Below the pieces are notes generated by a model. It did not search any database. It worked only from the letters and a program-made list of their open reading frames with translations, and had not been told where the DNA came from. Shown here one piece after another: positions 49,711 through 57,471 of a stretch of DNA of 64,000 nt. The DNA is from Cycloclasticus sp. GTDB taxonomy: Bacteria; Pseudomonadota; Gammaproteobacteria; Methylococcales; Cycloclasticaceae. The DNA is taken from contig JBFLJU010000001.1 of NCBI GenBank assembly GCA_040743155.1, positions 1,612,001 to 1,676,000 of the forward strand. Direction: 5' to 3'. Positions within the stretch are counted from its first letter, which is position 1; each line of letters begins with the position of its first letter. Position numbers and translations under genes: made by a program.

Positions 49711-49919
49711 TTTGCTGGCTCCATTTTGTAATACCACGCATCACAATCGCGGCGACAGGTTATCTCGCATCCATTGCTTCTTAGCTCACAGATGATTGAG
49801 TTAACCGCACAAACATCCGCATGGGCGATGATTTCGCGGGTTGAGTACTCTCGACCATCGGCTAATAAGTTATATACTTTTTGTAGTCGTGCGCTTTTGC
49901 CAAGTATTGCTGCGTTCAT
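49707..49919 (-). CDS. Small HTH-like early phage protein (70 aa)
   Basis: 70 residues with a winged-helix pattern: KVYNLLADGREYSTREIIAH, then VCAVNSIICELRSNGCEITC ending in RRDCDAWYYKM. Likely binds DNA. A 132-base gap without a supported gene lies between it and the DUF3164 gene. Confidence 0.65.
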   Translation of the reverse strand: MNAAILGKSARLQKVYNLLADGREYSTREIIAHADVCAVNSIICELRSNGCEITCRRDCDAWYYKMEPAK

Positions 49920-50051
49920 GTTTATCTCTCGCTATTGAGTAAGTTGCCCGTGACGCGGGCTAGGCGGCAGATCAACAACCGGAGAGCTGCCTCTGCTGGT
50001 TCCGTTTATCGCCACGGTTTCCTTGGCGCTCAGTGTGCTAACGTTTGTTTG

Positions 50052-50663
50052 TTACATGGCGGCTAGGTCTAGGCCTATTTGTTGAAATTTTGCGTCGGCA
50101 TTTGGCCGCTGGTAAAAACGTATGTAGGAGGTGCTGCCGATTATTTGGATGGAGTCTTTTAGGGCTTCCATGGCGTTTTCCCAGTCGGGGTCGTTTATTT
50201 CTAGCCTAAGGAGGCTGAGGATTTTCCCCGTGGCAAGCCTGCCGTCTTTGTCGGCTTTGAAGGCGAGGTCTATTAGGGCTTTTACGTTGTCGTTTGAGTC
50301 TTTTGTCCATTTTGCTACGCAGGCGTAGATAACTTCTTTGGCGGCGAGTATGCGTTCGTCAAAATGGAGGTGTTCTTGGATGGATATTTGTATTTTCTGA
50401 CAACCATTAAAACTAAGTAGGCTGATGTTGCCTTTTTTGCCGCCTAGTTTGGCTTGGTATTTTTCAGCGACAAGTTCTACGAAGGCGGTTACGTCGCCCA
50501 TTGAGTGGGTTTTGAAGGTTTGCATTTGTTTTTGCAGTACGCTGGCTTGATCAAATAGTTCGCTGATGAGTTGGTCGCGATCTTGGTCTATTTCTTTAAC
50601 CATGTGCAGCGGGACTAGGTGGCCTAGGGCGTTTGTTTTGTATTGAGGTTCTGTGGGTATCAT
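50052..50663 (-). CDS. DUF3164 family phage protein
   Basis: 203 residues: ALGHLVPLHMVKEIDQDRDQ, KYQAKLGGKKGNISLLSFNG, VLAFKADKDGRLATGKILSL-like IDLAFKADKDGRLATGKILS, SIQIIGSTSYIRFYQRPNAD. DUF3164 is near universal in Mu-like early regions; the function is unknown, sometimes proposed to aid replication. Confidence 0.88.
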   Translation of the reverse strand: MIPTEPQYKTNALGHLVPLHMVKEIDQDRDQLISELFDQASVLQKQMQTFKTHSMGDVTAFVELVAEKYQAKLGGKKGNISLLSFNGCQKIQISIQEHLHFDERILAAKEVIYACVAKWTKDSNDNVKALIDLAFKADKDGRLATGKILSLLRLEINDPDWENAMEALKDSIQIIGSTSYIRFYQRPNADAKFQQIGLDLAAM

Positions 50664-50685
50664 TGTTTTTTTCCTTTGGTTTTAA

Positions 50686-50946
50686 TTAGTGGCCGCGAAC
50701 GGTGTAGTCAACTTGGCAACCTTCGAGCACGGTTGTCATGCAGCGCTCATGGTTAAAATGGCTGTTTTTAAATGTTCTACCAACAGCTTTTAGCTGCCGA
50801 CACTTTGCGTCGTTAACGACTACAACTCGCGGCTTGCTGCCCGACAAATCGAGCGACGTTATGACGATATCCATCTCATCGAGCGCTCTGACACATTTGC
50901 GTGCTGCGGTTAGGTTTTTAAATAAGTGCTCATGTGCTTTATGCAT
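50686..50946 (-). CDS. Hypothetical early phage protein (86 aa)
   Basis: 86 residues from the ATG at 50946, with GGAG seven bases upstream; it overlaps the preceding gene by eight bases. AHEHLFKNLTAARKCVRALD, then SGSKPRVVVVNDAKCRQL. Found in similar phage early regions; function unknown. Confidence 0.65.
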   Translation of the reverse strand: MHKAHEHLFKNLTAARKCVRALDEMDIVITSLDLSGSKPRVVVVNDAKCRQLKAVGRTFKNSHFNHERCMTTVLEGCQVDYTVRGH

Positions 50947-51286
50947 GGTCTTTCTCCAGTCTTGAATGCGGACAGCCTCCACGGCAGGCTTTGAATAGCC
51001 GCACGCGGATCGGGTTGGTGTTGATAAATGGGCGTGATTGATTTTCTTCGCACACGTCGCTACTAATTTCATCGGATACGGGGCAGATAACCGTTCTGTT
51101 CATATAAACGCCTTCGACGAGGGCTTTTAAGCGGTCTTTACGGCCCGGATATTTGTCCTTTAACACCTGATTAATGACGGTTGGGGATGGGAAGCCGTCC
51201 GGTTGTTTTAGGCGCATGGACACACGTGATTGTGATGTTTCCGCGCAAGCGTCCGCCAACACTTCTAGCCAGTTTTTACTATTCAT
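50939..51286 (-). CDS. Early phage HTH-like protein with Cys-rich tail (115 aa)
   Basis: 115 residues from the ATG at 51286 (GGAGG six bases upstream). The N-terminal half, NWLEVLADACAETSQSRVSM and PSPTVINQVLKDKYPGRKDR, looks like a lambda-type HTH. The second half has CPVSDEISSDVC and CRGGCPHS, possible metal ligands. Function unknown. Confidence 0.65.
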   Translation of the reverse strand: MNSKNWLEVLADACAETSQSRVSMRLKQPDGFPSPTVINQVLKDKYPGRKDRLKALVEGVYMNRTVICPVSDEISSDVCEENQSRPFINTNPIRVRLFKACRGGCPHSRLEKDHA

Positions 51287-51866
51287 GATCAACCTCCGGC
51301 CAGACGACTTTGCCTAAGTTAGGATCAAACACTGATTTTGTGCGCTGTATTTGGGGTGGCCTTGGCCCTGTATAACGTGATGCTAAAAATACGTAGCCTT
51401 CTTTTGGGCCACCTTTCAAATAACCTGCCTTTCTTAGGTGGTGGCAATAGTCTTTTGCCTCAGCCAGTTTGACTGAATGCGCTTCGCTGCTAGCCGATAC
51501 GCTAAGGTCTTTGGCGCTGAACGTTTTTAATATTCGCATTGTTCGCCACATTTGCTCGCGGCCTGTGCCCTGCGTGACTTTTGTGCCATCGTATTTTAGC
51601 CTTGGCGCATCAACGCCTTTATCAATTAAGAGTGTGTAAATATTCTCTTGATAAGGCTTTTTAACAACCTCAAGATAGTCCCCTTTTTCTAGACAGCGTA
51701 AGTAAGTGAACAGGCGGTTGTCCTGTGCTGCCCACTGCATTTTCTTACCGATGTCTTTTAGGGTGAATTTAGCACCATTTTTTCCGAGTGCTCTTATCAC
51801 TTCCCAGACTGCTTGGCGGTCATTTTTATCACCAGCTGCAGTTAGGTGTACGGGTTTACTAGGCAT
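51279..51866 (-). CDS. Tandem winged-helix early phage protein (195 aa)
   Basis: 195 residues with two winged-helix-like halves: AVWEVIRALGKNGAKFTLKD with YLRCLEKGDYLEVVKK, and MWRTMRILKTFSAKDLSVSA with YCHHLRKAGYLKGG. Next to mupB; probably binds DNA during transposition or regulation. One-base overlap with mupB. Confidence 0.7.
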   Translation of the reverse strand: MPSKPVHLTAAGDKNDRQAVWEVIRALGKNGAKFTLKDIGKKMQWAAQDNRLFTYLRCLEKGDYLEVVKKPYQENIYTLLIDKGVDAPRLKYDGTKVTQGTGREQMWRTMRILKTFSAKDLSVSASSEAHSVKLAEAKDYCHHLRKAGYLKGGPKEGYVFLASRYTGPRPPQIQRTKSVFDPNLGKVVWPEVDHE

Positions 51867-52627
51867 TAGCAGACCCTCCTTGTTGGAGCCGATCCGGTGT
51901 ACATGTCTCTATTTGCCCAGTCTTTTTTGGTGATGCTATCCACACCCATGTTGATGGCTGTTTGTTCTACTAGATTAAGATTGACGCATATACGTCTCAC
52001 CACACCGCCGCTTTGTTGTTGTATCAGCTTCATTAAGTCGTCTGCTATTGTTACGTCCTTGCAATACAGCCGCGCCAAATGCATGGCGTCTGCTAGATCC
52101 GCTGGTTGGGCTGGTTGCCATGCGAGCATGCGAGAGTGAAAGCGTTCCCATTTGCGTAGTTTGGTTTCAATGCTTTCTTCGCCGATCATTAAAATAGCGG
52201 CGTTAGATCCTTCGTATATATCGCGAACAATTTCAACGGCTTTTTTGTTAACGATATGATCCATTTCATCGACTATTAATGGTCTGCCCGATACAGCCAG
52301 CTGCTCGCTGACTTGATCTGTCATTTCATAAATGGCCGTTGCTGGCACAATGCCCATTTCTTTTAGAATTGCGATCAATATGGCTTTACGTGTCCAAGTG
52401 GATTTGCACTCAATGTAATACGCACTGTGCTTATTAGCCGTGTACGCAGCAGCGAATGATTTACCCCAACCTGGTGGCCCGTAAAAACAGACCATGCCCG
52501 GTAAGTGGGTGGGTCTGTTGATGGCCATTTCTAATAGTCTGTTGCATAGAGCAACATTCTTTAATGGCGCTGTTGTGGATGTTGTTTGTAACTCATCAAT
52601 GTTGACAACGTTTGTTTTTTGCATCAA
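51866..52627 (-). CDS. Transposition target-selection ATPase, MuB-like
   Basis: 253 residues, AAA+ fold: Walker A YGPPGWGKSFAAA, Walker B PLIVDEMDHI, sensor ILMIGEESIETKLRKWERFH. MuB binds target DNA, brings it to MuA and gives target immunity. Shorter N-terminus than Mu MuB (312 aa), like the B3 type. 62 bases after the transposase gene. Confidence 0.9.
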   Translation of the reverse strand: MMQKTNVVNIDELQTTSTTAPLKNVALCNRLLEMAINRPTHLPGMVCFYGPPGWGKSFAAAYTANKHSAYYIECKSTWTRKAILIAILKEMGIVPATAIYEMTDQVSEQLAVSGRPLIVDEMDHIVNKKAVEIVRDIYEGSNAAILMIGEESIETKLRKWERFHSRMLAWQPAQPADLADAMHLARLYCKDVTIADDLMKLIQQQSGGVVRRICVNLNLVEQTAINMGVDSITKKDWANRDMYTGSAPTRRVC

Positions 52628-52689
52628 AATTTCCTCAGCTATTTGCAGATAGCTATCTTTTTATTGCCCACTTCGGTGGGTTCCTTTTT

Positions 52690-54858
52690 TTACGCATCAA
52701 GATCCATGACTCCTTCAAAATCTGCGTAGAAATCTCTCATTGACCTGTATTCGTCACCCTTGGGGTATACACGCCAAAACTTCTCGTCTTTTTCGTTTAA
52801 TTGTTCACTGGCGCTACGCTGATTATTTAACAGTGCCCAGCGTTCATAACGTTCGTGTGGGCCGTCTTCACGTACATCCACTTCTTTTGTTTCAAAGCTT
52901 TTTTGGAAGTCCAAAATATCGGCTTCATCTTGGTTTGATAATTGTGGCTCTGGCACTGGGCGACCAAGTTTTAGGTCGGGCCTTAATGGACGCACGACGG
53001 TTGCTGCGGGTGTTTTTGTTTGCTCTATTACGGGTAGTCGATCAGCAACATCGATAATGTTCATTTGTGTTTCTGCCTTAGCGGCTAATTTACTGGCTTT
53101 TACAAAGCGTTCACGCTGGCGGTTGAATGATCTTGCTGCTTCTGTGTCGCCAAATCCGGTAGTGGAAATACAAGCGGCATGGCCGATAAATCGGTTATCT
53201 AATGTGTAGGCGTAAACGATGCCATGCAGATCTTGTGGATCGAATCGGACGACGATTTTATGACCGACATATTCGAGTAGTTCTAGTGCGCTGTAGCGGT
53301 TCTTTGAGATGCCTTTTGCGGAGCCAGCATCTAATGTAAATGAGCCGTCTTTTTTAACTCTGATCGCTTCGGCTGTTAGCATCCATAATCGGCGTTGTTC
53401 GGGATTGGCTTTTTGGACGATTGATGTCTCGTATGAGTCATTAAATGCTTGGTCGTATGATTTGATTCCTGCGCACATTTCTGTGCGTCTTTTTTGGCGT
53501 GAATTCCACGCTGTTATTTCTTCTTGAAGGGTTGTTAAAAACGTTTCAACTGGCACGGCTGTTTTGCCGTAATTTTCAGGTTTTACCATTGGGTTTTCAC
53601 CCGTATAAGCCCCTGCAAACTTTGGGTGTTTGTCGACGTATTCACCGATGCCACCGACACCGAATGAGCGTTCAATCGGCTTGGCTTGGCCGTGGCCTTT
53701 TCCAGCGATGACTGATGTCCAGTGAATGGTGATTCCAAGTGTTGGGAATAAGCCGAGCGGATCATCTTCTTTGACCTTAAAACGATAACGATTTTTGACC
53801 CCACCGGTCATCCATTTGTTAGCCGCTGCTCGGGTGTTATCGATGACGACATGTTCGGGGATTCCGTAGTTATCAACGAGGTCACCAAATGACAATCTAA
53901 TGCTGTCGGTGTTTTCTGATAAATCGACCCGATATGCCAGTATTTTGCGGCTGTGAATATCCTGCCAGAACCATGTTTTTGGACGTACGGGTTTGTCTTC
54001 GCCTGGCCATTTAACGAACACGTTATGTTGGTAGCCATCGCCGTTGATCCATTGCAATGCATGGATGTCTTTTACGGTACGTTCTTGGGCTGGATAAAGT
54101 GCGACGAGTGCGCTTTCTCCTTCCCGTTTGAGCACTCTAATTGTGCGAGGTATATCATTAAGGCGACGTTCTAATGTGCGCTGAGCTGGTATTGCCCAGA
54201 CATGTTCTTCAGCTGCTCTTTTTAGACGCCAAAAACAGGCGCTTGCTGTGGGTTTTTCGGGCCGTAAATAGTCAGCTTTTATGAATTCCCATGCACGTTC
54301 ATCACAGCTAGCTTTTGATGTTCTACCGACATGCTCAGGGCACAACGCTGGGAGCCAATCTGATGCGTTGTAATGCTTTATACCTGGCTTACCATTTTTG
54401 CCGTGATACCAGCCTTGAATTGTTCGCCAGCTGACATTGTTTTGCTCACCCACCGCTTTCATCGCGGCCACTAATGAAACCTTGTTTTTAGTGAGCGTTA
54501 AAACGCTTTGCAAGAGTGTGAATCGGCGGTTTGCTTCATCTTTTTGGCTGGCTGGTTTTTTATCGTATCGGCTCCAAAGTGTGTCGCTGTCATAGTTAAA
54601 AGGGGTGAGTGACGCTGCTGATTTTTTGTCGCTTGCAGCGTCACTCGTTTGGGAGGATTGTTCACTCCCGTGCATGCCAACCAAAGCTGCTTGTGTTTGT
54701 ATCGGTAAACTGCCAAGGAAATATTCTTTTCCGCCGCCCTGAGCTTTTCTTGGGCGTGATTCCCAACCTTCTTTGGTGGCTTTTTTGATGATGACGCGTT
54801 TGTTTTGTGACATGCCTGGAAGCCCTGCCAATAACGAGGCTGAATACCATTCATTCAT
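52690..54858 (-). CDS. MuA-like DDE transposase
   Basis: 722 residues. Residues 1-60 form the Mu-type winged-helix start (NEWYSASLLAGLPGMSQNKR), about 88-245 the end-binding I-beta/gamma domains, 260-480 the DDE core with triad Asp274 (WINGDG), Asp340 (VVIDNT) and Glu396 (PIERSFG), at the same spacing as MuA (66 and 56 residues). The C-terminal part is the beta-barrel plus MuB-contact tail. It cuts at the TG/CA ends and replicates the phage by transposition. Start overlaps the free N-domain gene by four bases. Confidence 0.95.
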   Translation of the reverse strand: MNEWYSASLLAGLPGMSQNKRVIIKKATKEGWESRPRKAQGGGKEYFLGSLPIQTQAALVGMHGSEQSSQTSDAASDKKSAASLTPFNYDSDTLWSRYDKKPASQKDEANRRFTLLQSVLTLTKNKVSLVAAMKAVGEQNNVSWRTIQGWYHGKNGKPGIKHYNASDWLPALCPEHVGRTSKASCDERAWEFIKADYLRPEKPTASACFWRLKRAAEEHVWAIPAQRTLERRLNDIPRTIRVLKREGESALVALYPAQERTVKDIHALQWINGDGYQHNVFVKWPGEDKPVRPKTWFWQDIHSRKILAYRVDLSENTDSIRLSFGDLVDNYGIPEHVVIDNTRAAANKWMTGGVKNRYRFKVKEDDPLGLFPTLGITIHWTSVIAGKGHGQAKPIERSFGVGGIGEYVDKHPKFAGAYTGENPMVKPENYGKTAVPVETFLTTLQEEITAWNSRQKRRTEMCAGIKSYDQAFNDSYETSIVQKANPEQRRLWMLTAEAIRVKKDGSFTLDAGSAKGISKNRYSALELLEYVGHKIVVRFDPQDLHGIVYAYTLDNRFIGHAACISTTGFGDTEAARSFNRQRERFVKASKLAAKAETQMNIIDVADRLPVIEQTKTPAATVVRPLRPDLKLGRPVPEPQLSNQDEADILDFQKSFETKEVDVREDGPHERYERWALLNNQRSASEQLNEKDEKFWRVYPKGDEYRSMRDFYADFEGVMDLDA

Positions 54859-55172
54859 AGCTTTCCCCTACCGACGATACGAATATTAAAAAGCCACGAT
54901 TTAACCCTATTCACAAATAGACGCAGCGGTAGTAATGGGCATTGCTTTACGTGCTTTAAATCAACCTTTTTATTAGCCAAATGTATTTTATGAAGCTGAT
55001 TGACAGTTACTCTAGGTAAGCTTGAAATATGGTATTCACTACCACCACCACGTGCTTTTCTTGGGCGTGATTTCCAGCCTTCTTTTTTTGCTCTATCAAA
55101 AATTACACGCCTGCTAATTGACATGCCTTTCATACCTTCTAAAAACGATGCTGAATACCATTCATTCATCAT
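54855..55172 (-). CDS. Free copy of the transposase N-terminal (HTH_Tnp_Mu-type) domain
   Basis: 105 residues. Residues 2-56 mirror the transposase start: NEWYSASFLEGMKGMSISRR, VIFDRAKKEGWKSRPRKARG against NEWYSASLLAGLPGMSQNKR, VIIKKATKEGWESRPRKAQG. It then departs into a basic tail (LPLRLFVNRVKSWLFNIRIV). No catalytic part. In MuA this domain binds the internal enhancer/operator and is related to the repressor. The gene overlaps both neighbours by four bases. It may regulate or compete with the transposase. Confidence 0.8.
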   Translation of the reverse strand: MMNEWYSASFLEGMKGMSISRRVIFDRAKKEGWKSRPRKARGGGSEYHISSLPRVTVNQLHKIHLANKKVDLKHVKQCPLLPLRLFVNRVKSWLFNIRIVGRGKL

Positions 55173-55651
55173 TTTTCCTCACCTGCGAATAAATCAGGTT
55201 GTGCCTGAATGTTTTCACGATGGTAGGCAACCCCGCCCATTAGTTGCGTGAGTGTTTCGGTGGTTTTTTCGAGGTTGTCGCCATCTTGATAATGCGCAAT
55301 TAAAAGACTCATTGCCTCGGCTGAAACTTTTTGCAATTCAGCCATTCCAACTTCGCTCGCAGCCTTTCCTGTGGGTATATCAATAATCAGTTTGTAATTG
55401 CGATATGCGAGATATTGAGTCACATAATCAATGCCGCAAATATGCTCATAAACAGGCACAAGAGTAACGGGCATGCGCCCCGTTGAAAGCCATTTATAAA
55501 GCGTTTCTTCCGTCTCCCCCATAAGCTCAGCAATGGCCGGAACAGTTAAACGTTTGAATGCTCTTGCATACTGTTTAGTTAACCTAAGCGCATCGCGTAA
55601 ATTAGATGGCTGAAGACGTTTCCAAGCTGTTTGTGTTTTTGGAATTTGCAT
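55169..55651 (-). CDS. Early phage HTH protein (160 aa)
   Basis: 160 residues. RLTVPAIAELMGETEETLYK followed by WLSTGRMP is an HTH segment (about 35-62); the rest is helical and ends in an acidic QPDLFAGEEK. Related proteins sit between ner and A in B3-like phages. Probably DNA binding; function not known. Confidence 0.75.
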   Translation of the reverse strand: MQIPKTQTAWKRLQPSNLRDALRLTKQYARAFKRLTVPAIAELMGETEETLYKWLSTGRMPVTLVPVYEHICGIDYVTQYLAYRNYKLIIDIPTGKAASEVGMAELQKVSAEAMSLLIAHYQDGDNLEKTTETLTQLMGGVAYHRENIQAQPDLFAGEEK

Positions 55652-55765
55652 CGCGATATCAGTTCTAAATTGTTTGATTGCGCGTTCCGAAATTCAGCGA
55701 TAAGCTGAAATCATCACTCACTAAACCAAGGGATAAAAAATGATTCATGTACGTTCTATTGCTCA

Positions 55766-56047
55766 TCACGCTGCCGCTAAGCCCGCTTCTTTTAGTAATG
55801 CGGTTGCAGCCGATATCTTTTCTTCACGTGCTTGTTTCTTATCAATTAGGTATTTAGGTTTATCGTCAAAAACATCCCCAACCTCTTTGCCAATTAACAA
55901 AGAAACAGCTTTCGCAATGCGCGGACTATCTATTCTACGAGCGCACACACTCATAAGATGCTGGGGGGTACACCCCATCGCTTTAGCTGCGATAGCCCAC
56001 GTTAGCCCTTTACCTTTTAAAGCTTTGTGTATACCTGAATACGTCAT
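55766..56047 (-). CDS. Ner-like early regulator
   Basis: 93 residues: MTYSGIHKALKGKGLTWAIA, then AKAMGCTPQHLMSVCARRID and RIAKAVSLLIGKEVGDVF, the HTH of the Ner/Nlp-type or Cro-like regulators. First gene of the early operon, divergent from the repressor gene. Probably turns down early and repressor transcription in lytic growth. Confidence 0.78.
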   Translation of the reverse strand: MTYSGIHKALKGKGLTWAIAAKAMGCTPQHLMSVCARRIDSPRIAKAVSLLIGKEVGDVFDDKPKYLIDKKQAREEKISAATALLKEAGLAAA

Positions 56048-56077
56048 ATAATTACCTATTAGCTTATATATTTATAA

Positions 56078-56093
56078 GTGACATAAATGTTAC
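56078..56093. promoter_or_regulatory. Operator-like dyad O1
   Basis: GTGACA-TAAA-TGTTAC between the divergent ner-like and repressor genes. Half sites equal those of O2 apart from one base. Confidence 0.6.
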
Positions 56094-56126
56094 TTGATAA
56101 CAAATATATCCCGATTCCAAATAAGA

Positions 56127-56146
56127 GTAACAGATATATATGTTAC
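56127..56146. promoter_or_regulatory. Operator-like dyad O2
   Basis: GTAACA-GATATATA-TGTTAC, a perfect dyad with wider spacing than O1, next to the repressor gene. Likely binding sites of the repressor or the Ner-like protein. Confidence 0.6.
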
Positions 56147-56171
56147 TTTGCAAATTGTTTTTGAGGTCACT

Positions 56172-56780
56172 ATGAAAGAAGAAGATAAATATGTTGGTCA
56201 TAGGTTTTTATTACAGCGAAAACAGCTGAAATTAACGCAGCCAGAAGTAGGTGAGTTATGCGGTGTGACAGGAAAGACGATTGGCTTTTGGGAGAAAGGC
56301 AGCCCTATACCTTCAAACCAGCTAACTGTGCTTTTTGAGAATGATTTTGATATCTATTTCATCCTGACAGGGGGTGAATTGCAGTCAGAACTAATGATTT
56401 ACCCAGAAACAGATGAGGTTACAAATAAGCCTTTAGATTCAATAAGTTGCGATAACAGTCACCCTGATAACTCAAGTTTCACAAAAAGTGACGCTTCACC
56501 CCTTGAAGCGTCACCTACCGGAGCAATTAAAGAAGAATTGGTTAAACCCAGCGAAAATCTCTCAATTGATGAATTAGCCGAGCTTGGGAAGCGTTTTTTC
56601 GACGCCTGGTCAAATGTTTTTCATACCCACGGCACGGAAATGCAAAGTGCAATAATGTCAGCCCTAAAAGGCGCAGAGATAGCGCACATGATGGTTTCAG
56701 AGCAATTCAAGGAAGAAAAAAAGCCGCACAAGAAGCGTAAAGCAACATCCACGCTTACTGATGAATCGAAGAAAGAGTAA
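56172..56780 (+). CDS. Phage repressor, XRE-type HTH
   Basis: 202 residues from the ATG at 56172, chosen for GAGG five bases upstream (an in-frame start at 56094 has none and lies in the operator region). HTH: FLLQRKQLKLTQPEVGELCG, VTGKTIGFWEKGSPIP. The tail has a Ser/Pro/Glu-rich linker and a helical oligomerisation part (LGKRFFDAWSNVFHTHGTEM). It is an XRE-type protein, unlike Mu c. Only this gene and the next run on the plus strand in the prophage. No self-cleavage Ser/Lys domain, so induction is probably not through LexA-style cleavage. Confidence 0.85.
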   Translation: MKEEDKYVGHRFLLQRKQLKLTQPEVGELCGVTGKTIGFWEKGSPIPSNQLTVLFENDFDIYFILTGGELQSELMIYPETDEVTNKPLDSISCDNSHPDNSSFTKSDASPLEASPTGAIKEELVKPSENLSIDELAELGKRFFDAWSNVFHTHGTEMQSAIMSALKGAEIAHMMVSEQFKEEKKPHKKRKATSTLTDESKKE

Positions 56781-57093
56781 AACACAAAAGGTGCTGTGGG
56801 AAGAGCACCGCCCCGCATCGTGGTCTAATCGTCAACAGTTGATGGCGAACACCTATGTCGACGATAAATCAATCCATCAACCAGACAAGCGCGTTGATAC
56901 GGACACGTTAAGAGTTATTGACGATTTACGACAAATGGCTAGAGATCGCGATATCACGGGGTTAGCAGCTATAGCGCTGCGTCCTGATGGTCGCGTGGTT
57001 CTATTGGCAAGCGGTAATGCGTATGATGACAATATTCGCGCATCAGGAGCATTGGTAAGATTGCAACAGCTTCTTTCTGAAATAGAAGGGTAA
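56761..57093 (+). CDS. Hypothetical lysogeny-operon protein (110 aa)
   Basis: 110 residues, overlapping the repressor 3' end by 20 bases and so co-transcribed with it. TLRVIDDLRQMARDRDITGL, then AAIALRPDGRVVLLASGNAY resembles a small family near the ends of transposable prophages. Function unknown. Expressed in the lysogen by position, so a role in maintenance or exclusion is possible. Confidence 0.65.
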   Translation: MNRRKSKTQKVLWEEHRPASWSNRQQLMANTYVDDKSIHQPDKRVDTDTLRVIDDLRQMARDRDITGLAAIALRPDGRVVLLASGNAYDDNIRASGALVRLQQLLSEIEG

Positions 57094-57103
57094 GTAATCG
57101 CTA

Positions 57104-57113
57104 TTCATGTGTC
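57104..57113 (+). promoter_or_regulatory. Subterminal transposase-type site
   Basis: TTCATGTGTC inside CTATTCATGTGTC, a 13-mer repeated exactly at the outer end (57256-57268). Mu-type ends carry several transposase sites. Confidence 0.65.
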
Positions 57114-57250
57114 GTAAAAAGCCTTTTTCATTAAAATTCATATTTTCGTCGCAAATCTAAAAAAAGCTTAAAAATCACTTAAATACCTCTTAACCCCGCG
57201 TTACGCATGCATTGATCCCAAAAAAAACCGATTTTTCCCATATAATCCCG

Positions 57251-57276
57251 CATCACTATTCATGTGTCTCCTTACA
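57251..57276 (-). repeat. Prophage transposase-side (left) terminus, inverted repeat
   Basis: CATCACTATTCATGTGTC followed by TCCTTACA. Read on the minus strand it is TGTA, four variable bases, then the same 18-mer as at 19671-19688. CTCTT follows at 57277. Confidence 0.9.
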
Positions 57277-57281
57277 CTCTT
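57277..57281. repeat. Target-site duplication CTCTT, transposase side
   Basis: Direct repeat of 19658-19662, immediately outside the ACA end of the prophage. Confidence 0.9.
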
Positions 57282-57471
57282 CTCATGTCTTAATTTCATG
57301 TACATACATAAAGCATACAGGGCAACGGACTCATAAATTCCTTTGTCCGCGGCTCAAGTCCGTGCAGGTCCACCATATAAATTAGCCTCAATACTTAACG
57401 TTGTTTGTGCTTTTTTATTTTGGTCCTCTTAACCATTAAAGCTAACAAGAAATTATTCAAACCCACTTAAA
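57282..57471. other. Host gap between prophage and nrt operon
   Basis: 190 bases with no protein gene. Holds a tRNA-like 3' half (57321-57375) and a T-rich tract CTTTTTTATTTTGG near 57411 that matches the one after the tRNA-Asn fragment. Before prophage insertion it lay about 90 bases from that fragment. Confidence 0.5.
57321..57375 (+). pseudogene. tRNA-like 3' half (CAT-type anticodon loop, degenerate)
   Basis: ACTCATAA resembles a CAT anticodon loop, then a T arm CGCGG-CTCAAGT-CCGTG (one wobble pair, first loop base changed), acceptor strand CAGGTCC, A and CCA. No matching 5' half (GGACCTG) is present. Identity (Met- or Ile2-like) is uncertain. Confidence 0.5.

Larger units (their letters stand above)
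19663..57276. mobile_element. Complete Mu-like (B3-type) transposable prophage, 37.6 kb
   Basis: Bounded by TGTA-N4-GACACATGAATAGTGATG at 19663 and its inverted partner ending at 57276, flanked by CTCTT on both sides. Content: repressor, Ner-like, MuA and MuB transposition genes, GemA, Mor, lysis, packaging, head and contractile tail genes. All key modules are present and unbroken, so the prophage may be inducible. The transposase end is at 57276; nearly all genes run from there on the minus strand. No tyrosine or serine integrase is present, as expected of a transposable phage. Confidence 0.96.

Noticed and set aside
49920-50051. Forty open codons after the DUF3164 stop, suggesting readthrough
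   Set aside because: No slippery or readthrough context, and the frame has no recognised motif.
54598-54660. Shadow frames within the transposase gene
   Set aside because: They share the DNA of a gene with a full DDE triad and have no family motifs.
19663-57276. Integration into a tRNA by a site-specific integrase
   Set aside because: tRNA fragments flank the prophage, but there is no integrase, the TG/CA ends and CTCTT repeats show transposition, and the fragments lie outside the ends.
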